64,000 nt of DNA from assembly GCA_947574055.1 (NCBI GenBank), contig CANPIC010000011.1, positions 1 through 64,000 on the forward strand, read 5' to 3'. Both the position numbers and the translations under genes were made by a program. Source of the DNA: an uncultured bacterium (GTDB taxonomy: Bacteria; Bacillota; Clostridia; Lachnospirales; Lachnospiraceae). Below, piece by piece: positions 54,829 to 63,311 of the stretch. The number at the start of each line of letters is the position of its first letter. Position 1 is the first letter of the stretch. The notes beneath the pieces were generated by a model. It saw only the letters and a program-made list of their open reading frames with translations, was not told the origin of the DNA and did not search any database.

Positions 54829-54938
54829 CTGCTTTCGAAATATCACCTGTCGTAAACGCACCCTGTTTTGTGGAACCAAAACCGCATATCACACCCCTGA
54901 CAGATATGTCCTGTCAGAACCACACGTTTCTCTCAGGC

Positions 54939-54970
54939 AAAAAAACTCTGAAATGTCACCATTTCAGAGT
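54939..54970 (-). terminator. First terminator in the rib leader, riboswitch-proximal
   Basis: ACTCTGAAAT (54945-54954) and ATTTCAGAGT (54961-54970) pair; a run of seven T follows on the minus strand (54939-54945). It lies about 45 bp past the FMN aptamer and is the likely expression platform. Confidence 0.85.
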
Positions 54971-55015
54971 CTGTTCATCCTATACCTATGGCAGCATCTG
55001 TTCTGACGCTGCCGC

Positions 55016-55124
55016 TATCTTCTTCCATCCAGACTTTACTGTCGGCTTCGGAATTGCACCGAATCATGCCTTACGGCTCGTGGGCTGTACCACCGGTTGG
55101 GAAATAAACCCGACCCTGAAGATA
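55016..55124 (-). ncRNA. FMN riboswitch (RFN element)
   Basis: On the minus strand the conserved RFN blocks occur in order: CTTCAGGGTCGGG, AATTTCCC-like (ATTTCCCAACCGGTGGTA), AGCCCACGAGC, GATTCGGTGCAATTCCGA, AGCCGACAGTAAAGTCTGGATG. FMN binding should favour the terminators downstream and reduce ribDEBAH expression. It lies about 320 bp before ribD. Confidence 0.95.
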
Positions 55125-55209
55125 TCTCTATTTAATTATCGCCGGCATCACCATGCAGACCATACATATAACTGTCTCAAACTATTGCCGGCTCTGCAGC
55201 CTCTGCGAT

Positions 55210-55401
55210 CTATACACGCAGGTCGATATTGCCGCCCACATAAGGATTGACGGAAAGCTCCATCCCTGCGGTATCAATCATCTCTGCCATCTCAGCGCCC
55301 TGCTCTCTGGCCAGATCCAGAGATTTACCAAGCAGCGCCGTCCCCACATCTCCCAGTGTCTTTGTCTGCGAAAGCGCCATCGACAATGCCGGAATATCCA
55401 T
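55210..55401 (-). CDS. YjfB-family putative motility protein
   Basis: 63 residues. MDIPALSMALSQTKTLGDVGTALLGKSLDLA with the closing MELSVNPYVGGNIDLRV matches the small YjfB-type putative motility family of Firmicutes, often encoded with flagellar genes. AAAGGAGGGG precedes the ATG, and a TTGCAA-N17-TATTCT promoter is visible just upstream on the minus strand (about 55440-55475). The molecular role is unknown. It stands alone between the Gfo/Idh gene and the rib leader. Confidence 0.8.
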   Translation of the reverse strand: MDIPALSMALSQTKTLGDVGTALLGKSLDLAREQGAEMAEMIDTAGMELSVNPYVGGNIDLRV

Positions 55402-55574
55402 AACAACCCCTCCTTTGGCTTTTTATGCCATTCATTCATCTTATCAGTCATAGAATAGCACAATTCTGCAAAGATTGCAACGGGTATGGTATATAATTTC
55501 ATGACAATCATCGTCACGTCTCAGCCGCCGCTGTATGTTCATTCAGATCGGCCAATCCCCCTGCAAATCACTGC

Positions 55575-56543
55575 TTACTCGCAGGGATACCGCATCCCCC
55601 ACTGCTCTCGTATCTCATCCATCAGTTTCATCACGCGCAGGGTCTCCGCATGCGGCATCTCCTCACACTCAATGGCGCCCCTCTCAATGGCTTTCATACA
55701 GGCGATCACTTCATATTCATACCCATTGATCTGCTCCGGCACAGTATAACGCGCGGTCATCTCCCTGTTTAAGTCAAACACACGTATCTCCTCGCAGTTA
55801 TTGATATTCTGCACTTCAAGATAGCCTTTGTCCCCGTTGATCACGCCCTGCCTGTCCGTCTGTGCCAGCATATTGCTGTGCAGTACCGCCATCTGTCCTC
55901 CTGCAAACGTGAGCGTGATACTGTTCATAAAATCCACCCCTTCCGCAGACATGACTGCTGTGGAAGTCACTTTTTCCACTGCTCCGGAAAAGACCATCAG
56001 GGCAAAATTAATAGGATATACACCCAGATCAAGCAGGGCGCCTCCGGCCAGTTCCGGTCTGCGCATACGTTCCACCTCCGTGAGGACATAACCCAGATTG
56101 GCAGTCAGAGAGGTAACCTTCCCAATCACACCGCTCTCCACCAGATCAAGGATCATCTTCCGGCTCGGCATATATCTGGTCCAGATCGCTTCCGCCAAAA
56201 GCAGATTTTTTTCCTTTGCCAGATCCATCAATTCCTGCGCCTGTCCTGCATTTACCGTAAATGCCTTTTCCAGCAGCACATGTTTCCCATGCAAAAGACA
56301 CATCTTGGCATGTTCATAATGGTGCGAATGGGGAGAAGCCACATAGACAAGTTCCACTGCCGGGTCCTGTAGCATTTCCTCATAGGAACCATAGGCCTTT
56401 TCAAATCCCCACCTGTCCGCATATGCTTTGGCACGTTCATACTCCCTGGATGCCGCCGCATACTTTCTCACACCGCCGATTCCTGATACTGCCTTTGCCA
56501 TGGTATTGGCAATAGAGCCTGTTGCCAGAACAGCAAAATTCAT
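55575..56543 (-). CDS. Gfo/Idh/MocA-family oxidoreductase
   Basis: 322 residues. The N-terminal Rossmann part starts MNFAVLATGSIANTMAKAVSG and runs to VYVASPHSHHYEHAKMCLLHGKHVLLEKAFTVN. This holds the conserved EKP-like lysine position, here EKA. The C-terminal domain has the usual DLGVYPINFALMVF with a catalytic-site Asp/Tyr. It should use NAD(P) on a sugar or cyclitol. The start overlaps the PsiE-like gene by 4 nt, which places it at the end of the amino-acid transporter transcript. Confidence 0.88.
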   Translation of the reverse strand: MNFAVLATGSIANTMAKAVSGIGGVRKYAAASREYERAKAYADRWGFEKAYGSYEEMLQDPAVELVYVASPHSHHYEHAKMCLLHGKHVLLEKAFTVNAGQAQELMDLAKEKNLLLAEAIWTRYMPSRKMILDLVESGVIGKVTSLTANLGYVLTEVERMRRPELAGGALLDLGVYPINFALMVFSGAVEKVTSTAVMSAEGVDFMNSITLTFAGGQMAVLHSNMLAQTDRQGVINGDKGYLEVQNINNCEEIRVFDLNREMTARYTVPEQINGYEYEVIACMKAIERGAIECEEMPHAETLRVMKLMDEIREQWGMRYPCE

Positions 56544-56959
56544 TCCCCTTCCTCCTCTTCGTCCTCAAAACGCCCCGTTTTCTTTTCCGCTTCTTTCATA
56601 TTATGCAGATACCGGCGCAGGGCACATAATATACAGATACTGATCACGGAGACAAAGTCATCCAGTGGTGTGGTCGTTCCCACAATCATATGCCTTGCCA
56701 CCAGAAAGATCAGGATTTCTATGACATTGTCCGCATTGGGCCGGCAAAGCATCTGCAAAAACTCAAGGCCGATCACCAGCATCAATATCAGTTCCAGATA
56801 ATGATTGAAACTGGAAGGCTCTGCCAGAAGATTCTGAAAAATATTTTCTTTCATCACCAGGCCATAGGCAAAAAACAAAATGCCTGCCAGCACAAGTCCT
56901 GCTGCCCCCAGTTCCAGTCCCTCGCTGATCCTCTGTATGATCCGTTTTATCCTTTCCAT
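56540..56959 (-). CDS. PsiE-like integral membrane protein
   Basis: 139 residues with four hydrophobic segments (about 17-35, 50-70, 80-95, 100-115). The stretch LMLVIGLEFLQMLCR and LVARHMIVGTTTPLDDFVSV resemble the phosphate-starvation-inducible PsiE family. The C-terminus is strongly acidic (EDEEEEGE). The function is unknown. It is 12 bp behind the ABC ATPase gene and overlaps the oxidoreductase by 4 nt. Confidence 0.7.
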   Translation of the reverse strand: MERIKRIIQRISEGLELGAAGLVLAGILFFAYGLVMKENIFQNLLAEPSSFNHYLELILMLVIGLEFLQMLCRPNADNVIEILIFLVARHMIVGTTTPLDDFVSVISICILCALRRYLHNMKEAEKKTGRFEDEEEEGE

Positions 56960-56971
56960 TCACACCTCCTG

Positions 56972-57727
56972 TTACGCCTGAAACTTACCGATAAATTCCC
57001 TAACCCGCTCATCCGGATTGCCGAAGAGCTCCTGCGGCGTCCCCTGCTGGCGGATCACGCCGTCTTCCATAAAGATGATCCGGTCAGATAATTCTCTGGC
57101 AAACTGCATTTCGTGCGTGACAATGATCATCGTCATATGCTCCCGGGCCAGTTCTCTGATTACCTTCAGTACTTCACCTGTCAGTTCCGGGTCCAGCGCG
57201 GAAGTCGGTTCATCAAAAAAGAGAATCCGCGGCTGCAGAGCAAGCGCTCTGGCAATGGACACCCGCTGCTGTTGTCCGCCGGAAAGCTGATGGGGATACG
57301 CATCCTTTTTATCCGCCAGCCCCAGTTGTCCCAGCAGCTTTTCCGCCCGCAATCTGGCCTCTGCCTTCGGTACGTGATCCACATTTACCGGTGCGTCCAT
57401 GACATTTTTCAGGACACTGAAATGGGGAAACAGATGGAAACTCTGAAATACCAGGCCATAGCTTTTGCGGATCCGTTTCAGTTCGGACTTGGGTGCATAG
57501 ACGCATGTCCCGTTTTCTTCCCATGCCGCCCGCTCCCCCAGATAGGAGAGGCTGCCGCCATCCATTCGCTCCAGCATCGTGGCGCAGCGCAGCAGTGTGG
57601 ACTTGCCTGAACCCGAAGGGCCGATGATAGACACCACTTCCCCCTCTTCCACCGAAAGAGAAATATCTTTCAGCACCTGCAGATTGTCAAAGGTCTTTTT
57701 TAAATGTTCGATCTCCAGATATTTCAT
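56972..57727 (-). CDS. Polar amino-acid ABC transporter ATP-binding protein
   Basis: 251 residues, GlnQ/HisP type. Walker A GPSGSGKST, signature LSGGQQQRVSIARAL and Walker B ILFFDEPTSALDPE are intact, followed by the H-loop VTHEM. There is an insertion around residues 55-75 (YLGERAAWEENGTCVYAPKSELK), somewhat longer than usual. It powers the importer with the permease encoded 8 bp upstream. Confidence 0.95.
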   Translation of the reverse strand: MKYLEIEHLKKTFDNLQVLKDISLSVEEGEVVSIIGPSGSGKSTLLRCATMLERMDGGSLSYLGERAAWEENGTCVYAPKSELKRIRKSYGLVFQSFHLFPHFSVLKNVMDAPVNVDHVPKAEARLRAEKLLGQLGLADKKDAYPHQLSGGQQQRVSIARALALQPRILFFDEPTSALDPELTGEVLKVIRELAREHMTMIIVTHEMQFARELSDRIIFMEDGVIRQQGTPQELFGNPDERVREFIGKFQA

Positions 57728-57735
57728 CGCTCCTC

Positions 57736-58413
57736 CTACCTGTAATAACTCATCTTCTTTTCCAGATATTCCATAAAAGCGGCTACGGCCAGATTAAAGA
57801 GATAATAAAATACCCCCGCCGCCATCAGAGGAAGGATCGTCGTCTCTTTGGCCGCGATCTGCTTGGCCGCCGTGAACATCTCCACCACCGCCAGCACAAA
57901 CGCCAGAGAGGTGTCCTTTACCAGTGTGATCGTCTCATTGGTGACAGAGGGCAGAATCCGCTTCACCACCTGCGGCAGAATGATCCGGAAAAAAGTCTGG
58001 GTCCGGTTGTATCCCAGCACCTGTGCCGCCTCATATTGCCCCACCGGCATAGACTCGATACCACCCCGGTATATCTCCGCAAAGTATGCGGCATAATTCA
58101 GGGCAAATGCCAGAATCACCGCCGTAAACCGATAAGCGGCGGAAATCTTGATTCCAAATACATAATATGGTGAAAAATAGACCACAATCAGTTGCAGCAT
58201 CAAAGGTGTGCCCCGCATCACCGAGATATATATTTTCGACAGTGTCCGCAGCAGAAAATGCCCCGACATCCTGCCAAAGCAGATCACCAGCCCCAGCGGC
58301 AGGGAAAACAGTAACGTCAGAAAAAATATCTCTGCCGTCACCACCATCCCTTCCCCTAATTGTGCAACCATCATTCCAAAATCCATAATACCCTCCGAAA
58401 ACAGAAATCCCAC
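57736..58413 (-). CDS. Polar amino-acid ABC transporter permease
   Basis: 225 residues, four or five membrane segments. The HEQRO-type motif MRGTPLMLQLIVVYFSPYYVFG and the EAA loop EAAQVLGYNRTQTFFRIILPQVVKRILPSVTNETI are clear. Translation may start at the ATG for MDFGMMV, nine codons inside the longer frame given. It works with the binding lipoprotein and the ATPase. Confidence 0.93.
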   Translation of the reverse strand: MGFLFSEGIMDFGMMVAQLGEGMVVTAEIFFLTLLFSLPLGLVICFGRMSGHFLLRTLSKIYISVMRGTPLMLQLIVVYFSPYYVFGIKISAAYRFTAVILAFALNYAAYFAEIYRGGIESMPVGQYEAAQVLGYNRTQTFFRIILPQVVKRILPSVTNETITLVKDTSLAFVLAVVEMFTAAKQIAAKETTILPLMAAGVFYYLFNLAVAAFMEYLEKKMSYYR

Positions 58414-58428
58414 TGCCCCATACGATCA

Positions 58429-58463
58429 AATAAGGGATGCAAGTTTCCTTCACATCCCTTATT
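58429..58463 (-). promoter_or_regulatory. Intercistronic stem-loop between binding protein and permease genes
   Basis: AATAAGGGATG (58429-58439) and CATCCCTTATT (58453-58463) are perfectly complementary around 13 nt, with no U tract. As in the sugar operon, it probably favours expression of the binding protein. Confidence 0.7.
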
Positions 58464-58511
58464 CCCGCTGCTCTCTCCTGCCTCTCTGATCAGACAGGCA
58501 AAACCATCATT

Positions 58512-59420
58512 CTACTTATCATTGCCAAGGCAGATCATGGAAGCATCAATGCCATACTGCTCTGCCACCTTTGCTACTGTGCCTTCCGCATACAATTCCA
58601 GCAGAGAATTTTCCACTGTATCTTTCAGGGCATCATTTCCTTTGAGAAAACCGATGCCATACTGCTCCGTGGACAGAGGCTCTTCCAGCATCACATAGCC
58701 GTCACCCCTGGACGCGATCTGATAAGAAGCCACACCGATATCAATGGCCAGCGCTTCGATCGCACCTGCTTCCAGATCCATAAACGCGGTGTTATAATCG
58801 GCATATTCCACAAGATCGGCAAACGATGCCGCCAGATCCAGATTTTCCTGATTCTCTTCGTCGGTCAGTGCCGCCAGTGCGGACGAATCTTTCTGCACAC
58901 CCACTACCTTGCCGGCCAGATCCGCTTTGGAAGCAACGCCTGCTTCGGCAGGCACTACAAACACTTGACTGTTGTCAATATAAGGCATGCTCCATGTATA
59001 GGCATCCTCCCGGCCATTCATCGTAAAACCGTTCCAGATACAGTCAATGGCTCCGGAAGACAATTCCATATCCTTTGCATCCCAGTCAATGGGCTGCGCC
59101 ACAAACTCCCAGCCGTTTTTCTCACAGACAGCCCGGGCCAGATCCAGGTCAAAGCCCACATATTCTCCCGAATCATCCTTATACCCATACGGCGGGAATT
59201 CCGCATCAAACCCTACCGTAAAGGTTGTCCGGTCTCCTTCTTCCTCAGCCCCCGCTGCTTCTGTCTGCGCCGTTTCAGGTGCAGCCGCATCCGCCGCAGC
59301 AGAAGTCTCCGCCGTATCTGCCCCGCGCTCTGCAGGTGCCTCTCCTCCTGTCTGACCGCAACCGGCCAGCAGCGCTGCCGTAAGCGACAGCATCCCCATC
59401 AGTGCCATACATTTTTTCAT
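58512..59420 (-). CDS. Polar amino-acid ABC transporter substrate-binding lipoprotein
   Basis: 302 residues. The signal peptide ends in lipobox LAGC (Cys21), then an Ala/Glu-rich tether to about 65. The SBP_bac_3 domain starts FTVGFDAEFPPYGYKDDSGEYVGFDLDLARAVCEKNGWE, the typical opening of glutamine/cystine-type binding proteins, and has DCIWNGFTMNGREDAYTWSMPYIDN. The ATG at 59420 has GGAGGAAA upstream; the promoter is at 59594-59622. The amino acid bound is not determined. Confidence 0.94.
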   Translation of the reverse strand: MKKCMALMGMLSLTAALLAGCGQTGGEAPAERGADTAETSAAADAAAPETAQTEAAGAEEEGDRTTFTVGFDAEFPPYGYKDDSGEYVGFDLDLARAVCEKNGWEFVAQPIDWDAKDMELSSGAIDCIWNGFTMNGREDAYTWSMPYIDNSQVFVVPAEAGVASKADLAGKVVGVQKDSSALAALTDEENQENLDLAASFADLVEYADYNTAFMDLEAGAIEALAIDIGVASYQIASRGDGYVMLEEPLSTEQYGIGFLKGNDALKDTVENSLLELYAEGTVAKVAEQYGIDASMICLGNDK

Positions 59421-59593
59421 AATTTCCTCCAATCCGTGCCTTTTTCAGCACATACAGGCAGTCAGGAAAAGAATCGGCAGATTTTTCCCTCTTTCCTGCA
59501 TAAAATTCCGGCAGCAGAACAGCCAGACTGCCCTGCCACAAATTCCACAGCCCTTCCTGCTTATCAGGAAAAACCGGGAACATTCACTTTTGT

Positions 59594-59622
59594 ATACTAC
59601 CACGATAAAGTGCCCCTGTCAA
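59594..59622 (-). promoter_or_regulatory. Promoter of the amino-acid transporter operon
   Basis: The minus strand reads TTGACA (59617-59622), 17 nt, TAGTAT (59594-59599). The leader is about 165 nt; no known riboswitch or T-box pattern is recognised in it. Confidence 0.8.
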
Positions 59623-59647
59623 GAAGAAGCAACTCGTGCGCGCATAG

Positions 59648-60229
59648 TTATCCTTTTCTGTACGCCTCTATCTCTTGGCCGATCAGTGTATAATCCCGTT
59701 CAAACAGCTCCTGGCAGATCTGGCGCTGCAGGATTTCCTGCGGGACACGTTCCAGAATCTTATCCTGTACAAACCGTTTGCTCTTCTCCCGATATCGGGG
59801 CATCGCATTTCTCTGCTGAATATGGACCAGTTCGGGACGCCAGAGGAGACTGAGTTTTCTCCGCATATTCACATGGGGACTTGAATCTGGCCTTCGCAGC
59901 AAATAAAAATCCGCCTGCCCCTCCACCTCTTCCACGGTGATGACTCCCCACCAATCCGGTACATGCTCTTTCACATGCAGCGCATGCCTCGTACCTACAA
60001 CCGCAAAAGTAAAGTCAAAATACCGGTCATAATCCTGTACCTGTCGCTTTAACCGCGCGTAGGTATCCGCATCGCTTTTGATCTCTATGCCGCATAGAGC
60101 ATCCTCTGTCACCATGACGGCATCCGCCCGGGAACGTCCGATTGTCTTTTCTTCCAAAATTCTGATTTTTCCATATGTATCTTCCAGAAAGTCAAATAAC
60201 GGCTCTCTGATATCACGATCGTGCAGCAT
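59648..60229 (-). CDS. sce7726-family protein, PD-(D/E)XK-like nuclease
   Basis: 193 residues. The core RADAVMVTEDALCGIEIKSDADTYARLKRQVQDYDRYFDFTFAVVG has the D...ExK pattern of PD-(D/E)XK nucleases and matches the sce7726 family, whose function is unclear. The C-terminal half is helical and basic. I chose the ATG at 60229, with AGGGAAGC upstream; the frame extends to 60364 but overlaps the upstream gene. It starts 10 bp after the kinase-phosphatase-ligase gene, so the two probably act together in nucleic-acid damage or repair. Confidence 0.82.
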   Translation of the reverse strand: MLHDRDIREPLFDFLEDTYGKIRILEEKTIGRSRADAVMVTEDALCGIEIKSDADTYARLKRQVQDYDRYFDFTFAVVGTRHALHVKEHVPDWWGVITVEEVEGQADFYLLRRPDSSPHVNMRRKLSLLWRPELVHIQQRNAMPRYREKSKRFVQDKILERVPQEILQRQICQELFERDYTLIGQEIEAYRKG

Positions 60230-60239
60230 TGCTTCCCTG

Positions 60240-62480
60240 CTATCCTTTGCTTTTTTTGATTTGTTCTGTTTCAGGCACACTCTTTTTCGCAGACTGCTGC
60301 CCGTAAAACAGTTTCCGCAGACTGCAGATATCTCTGGGCAAGTCCTCTCGCTCCGGCAGATCATGAAGGGTTCTCACCCATGCATAATATTCATTGGCAA
60401 GGGGCGTGGTCAGGGCAGATGTCCTTCTGATATATCCTCTGCGAATGGCTTCCTGAGACACACCCCGCATAAACTTCCAGAAGCTGTAATACCGCAGTTT
60501 GAGTTTTGTCATAAAACCCGCACTGTCCTCAATGACAAATCCCTCAATCCTGCGTCCCTGATACTCGTAATCTTCTTCCAGCACTTCCTCATACCAGTCA
60601 AAAAAGTCCTGCCAGTTTGCAATTTCATAGGCCTTTTCCTTGGGCTGCAGACCGAACCTGTGCGCCGTATGACACATCTCCTCATACCCATATCTGATAC
60701 ACGCCATGCTGTTATGAATGATATCCAGCAGATACAAGCCGCTTTGCGGGTATTCGATAATATGCGGATCATGTTCCATATCAACACACTCAAACACAAA
60801 CGTAACATCCTGCTCTTTGAGATATGCCTTTAATCCTGCGAGCTGCTCCGGGGAGATGCTGCCATACAGCATCTCTTTCAGCCAGCCCGCATACGGCCCG
60901 GTGGTAGTGGACTTGCTGGCTATCAGAAGATCATCCTCATATTGATGGTAGCTGACAATTCCCAGAAATCCGTTTTCCTTAATATAAGCGGTAACAGGAA
61001 ACTGCAGCCTGTGCTGAAGCATATCAAATTTTGTCTCCGCCCGTTCGTTGATATTAAAAAATTTATCATATGCTCTGGCCGCCACTTTATAGGTAGCCGT
61101 ATCAATATACAATCCTCTGGCCCTGGTAGTCTGCGCATCCCACACTTTGTCATAAAACGCCTGATCCGAATAATTAAAAGAAGAAATACAGCCAAACTTC
61201 TTTTCCAGCACATACCGGTTCTTTCTCAGTGCCGCCACCACCTCTTCCACGGATTCCTCCCCGCCGGCAGGTGCTGCCGGGATCTCCGGCGCCTTAAAAA
61301 CAGTGTTGGGGACTTCCACCACATGGATACCATCCGCGTCCACCTGGACACAACGAAGACACCCGCCATACTCCACCTGTCCCTCCAGATTATAAACCCT
61401 GTCATTGACCTGGACGGGAAGCTGTTTTGTATTCCGGTGTCCGTGGATCTGATAATAATTGTCCGGTGTATTGTCAAAAAATGCATCCGCTACCTTTTCA
61501 AAATCATTGTACTCTCCCACACCCCTGATCATCTGCTCCGTTGTCACAAAGGACAGATTATCCGGAACGGTACTCAGCCCTGCATGCGTGACCAGAAAGA
61601 CCCTGTCTCCATAGCTGTAATAAGCACACTGGCCAAACTTACGGTATAACTGTCGCACCTCCTTCTTGCTCAGACGCGCGTTTTCCAGTGCCCCTTTGGT
61701 CACAGTTTCAAACTCCATCGAACGTCCCACAGCATCATTGGCCCACAGCCACAGCCATCTTTCATGATTCCCTTCCAGCATCAACACATTTTTCCGGTTC
61801 ATGACAGAGAGCAGAAACTTCACAACCTCTGCATTTTCCAGGCCTCTGTCGATATAATCTCCCACAAATATGTACATCTCATCATCTTTGATACCACCGT
61901 TATCTGACAGATACTGCTGCAGAGCCGTATGACAGCCATGAATATCTCCGATGTGATGAATCCTTTTATAGCACGACATATCAAACCGCTGCAGCCAGAT
62001 GCTGTCCAGTTCATCAGGCCTGATCACTTTGATGCCGGATGGGACTTTCTGCGTGGCAAACCTGGCATACATCCGTTCGATCACTTCATCTGATACCCGC
62101 TTTAGCACCTCCCGCTCCGCGTTTCTGCGCTTTACTTCCTCCATGGGAATATCGGTGAAATCAACGCAGTAAATCCTGTAACGATATGTACTGCATAACT
62201 CTTTATAACGGTTCATCTCCGCCGTCTTGGAATTGGTGGCATCTATGACCGTAAAATCTCCCCGCTGCATCCTGATCTCCAAAATGGAAAACAGTGTCTT
62301 CCAGACAACCTTATCATTGCTCTGGCTGATGCTCTCCGTGCCGTCCACCCCCAGCACCGGGCTCTGGCAGAGCAGCCTGATATCATCCGCTGACAGAGTA
62401 TACCTCTTTAAGCCGTTTTGTTCGATCCATGTGCTCTTCCCACACCCTGCACTGCCGCGCAGCAAAAGTAAAATTCTCAT
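60240..62480 (-). CDS. Three-domain polynucleotide kinase / phosphatase / RNA ligase
   Basis: 746 residues. Residues 1-160 form a polynucleotide-kinase P-loop domain (GSAGCGKST, 9-17). Residues about 172-395 form a calcineurin-type phosphoesterase with GDIHG (178-182), GDYIDRG (207-213), GNHE (237-240), H299 in THAG and HGH (346-348). Residues about 425-690 form a ligase with the nucleotidyl lysine K501 (KENG), ASKSTT, FECVDMEH, EGFVI (646-650) and K659/K661. The ligase motifs look like the Rnl1/fungal Trl1 type. Together the domains could heal and seal cut RNA ends, as in bacterial Pnkp. The ATG at 62480 has GAGGGGAG upstream. It is co-transcribed with the sce7726 gene. Confidence 0.9.
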   Translation of the reverse strand: MRILLLLRGSAGCGKSTWIEQNGLKRYTLSADDIRLLCQSPVLGVDGTESISQSNDKVVWKTLFSILEIRMQRGDFTVIDATNSKTAEMNRYKELCSTYRYRIYCVDFTDIPMEEVKRRNAEREVLKRVSDEVIERMYARFATQKVPSGIKVIRPDELDSIWLQRFDMSCYKRIHHIGDIHGCHTALQQYLSDNGGIKDDEMYIFVGDYIDRGLENAEVVKFLLSVMNRKNVLMLEGNHERWLWLWANDAVGRSMEFETVTKGALENARLSKKEVRQLYRKFGQCAYYSYGDRVFLVTHAGLSTVPDNLSFVTTEQMIRGVGEYNDFEKVADAFFDNTPDNYYQIHGHRNTKQLPVQVNDRVYNLEGQVEYGGCLRCVQVDADGIHVVEVPNTVFKAPEIPAAPAGGEESVEEVVAALRKNRYVLEKKFGCISSFNYSDQAFYDKVWDAQTTRARGLYIDTATYKVAARAYDKFFNINERAETKFDMLQHRLQFPVTAYIKENGFLGIVSYHQYEDDLLIASKSTTTGPYAGWLKEMLYGSISPEQLAGLKAYLKEQDVTFVFECVDMEHDPHIIEYPQSGLYLLDIIHNSMACIRYGYEEMCHTAHRFGLQPKEKAYEIANWQDFFDWYEEVLEEDYEYQGRRIEGFVIEDSAGFMTKLKLRYYSFWKFMRGVSQEAIRRGYIRRTSALTTPLANEYYAWVRTLHDLPEREDLPRDICSLRKLFYGQQSAKKSVPETEQIKKSKG

Positions 62481-62829
62481 ACGCCATCTCCCCTCTGTCA
62501 AATCCGGCCGTATCAGCACTTCCGGTTTTCATGCTCATAAGAACTAAGTAGTAATATTGTAATCGTTCCTGCGTAAAAAAGCAACCGCGTCAGTCCCCGC
62601 TTATGCCTGCAGCCCGGTGGGCGACCTGAATGGTCTACCTCTGCCTCAAAGCCATGACCCTGTCAGAACTTTTTCAGTTTCTGGCCCTCATACATGTTAT
62701 GTTCACCATTTGTTCACTCATGCGTTTGTCAAAATAACATACAATAACATCTTGACTCTTAAAATAAAAAACGATAATATTTACTATTATGAACAAATAT
62801 GTTATTTTCTGGAAAAGGGGGATTTTAAT
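62481..62829. other. Divergent promoter region
   Basis: This 349-bp gap holds two promoters. On the minus strand TTGCTT (62579-62584), 17 nt, TACAAT (62556-62561) serves the RNA-repair genes. On the plus strand TTGACT (62752-62757), 17 nt, TAATAT (62775-62780) serves the hemerythrin gene. The middle has no recognisable gene. Confidence 0.65.
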
Positions 62830-63231
62830 ATGTACAGGATGAAACCGGAATACTGCACAGGTGTGGATTTTATTGACAAGGAGCATACCCGTCTGTTTGA
62901 ACTGGCTGATGAAACTTATGAGTTGCTGCATGACAGCTTCTTAGAATACAAAACCGATCGTATCATCAGTCTGGTGTCCGAACTGATCGACTACACCCGT
63001 ACACATTTTACGCATGAGGAAGCGTATCAGAAAAGTATTGCATATCCTTACATAGCAGAGCACGCCGCGCAGCATCGCCAGTTCGAAGACAGCCTGGCAG
63101 AAATCGACCTTGATTCTCTCTCCGACGACTTCGAAGCACAGAATGAAACGATCGAGAACATCCTGGAATTTCTGATTAACTGGCTGATCAATCATATCAT
63201 GAAAGTAGATATGCTGTTGGTAGGAAAATAA
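62830..63231 (+). CDS. Bacteriohemerythrin
   Basis: 133 residues. The di-iron ligand pattern of hemerythrins is complete: H in DKEHTRLFE, H...E in HFTHEEAY, H...H in AEHAAQHRQFE, and H...D in NWLINHIMKVD. It binds oxygen, likely for scavenging or sensing in an anaerobe. AAAAGGGGG precedes the ATG. It stands alone, with its own promoter and terminator. Confidence 0.94.
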   Translation: MYRMKPEYCTGVDFIDKEHTRLFELADETYELLHDSFLEYKTDRIISLVSELIDYTRTHFTHEEAYQKSIAYPYIAEHAAQHRQFEDSLAEIDLDSLSDDFEAQNETIENILEFLINWLINHIMKVDMLLVGK

Positions 63232-63240
63232 CCACAAACA

Positions 63241-63288
63241 AAAAAGAGAGGAAATCACCTGTCAAAACAGATGGTTTCCTCTCTTTTT
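63241..63288. terminator. Bidirectional terminator
   Basis: AAAAAGAGAGGAAA (63241-63254) and TTTCCTCTCTTTTT (63275-63288) pair perfectly; U tracts form in both directions. It lies between the convergent hemerythrin and amidase genes. Confidence 0.9.
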
Positions 63289-63311
63289 AACCGTCCCATA
63301 ACAGAGCCCTG

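Noticed and set aside
54632-54892. A leader peptide before ribD
   Set aside because: The frame crosses the second terminator stem and the ribD start and has no ribosome site; riboswitch control explains the leader.
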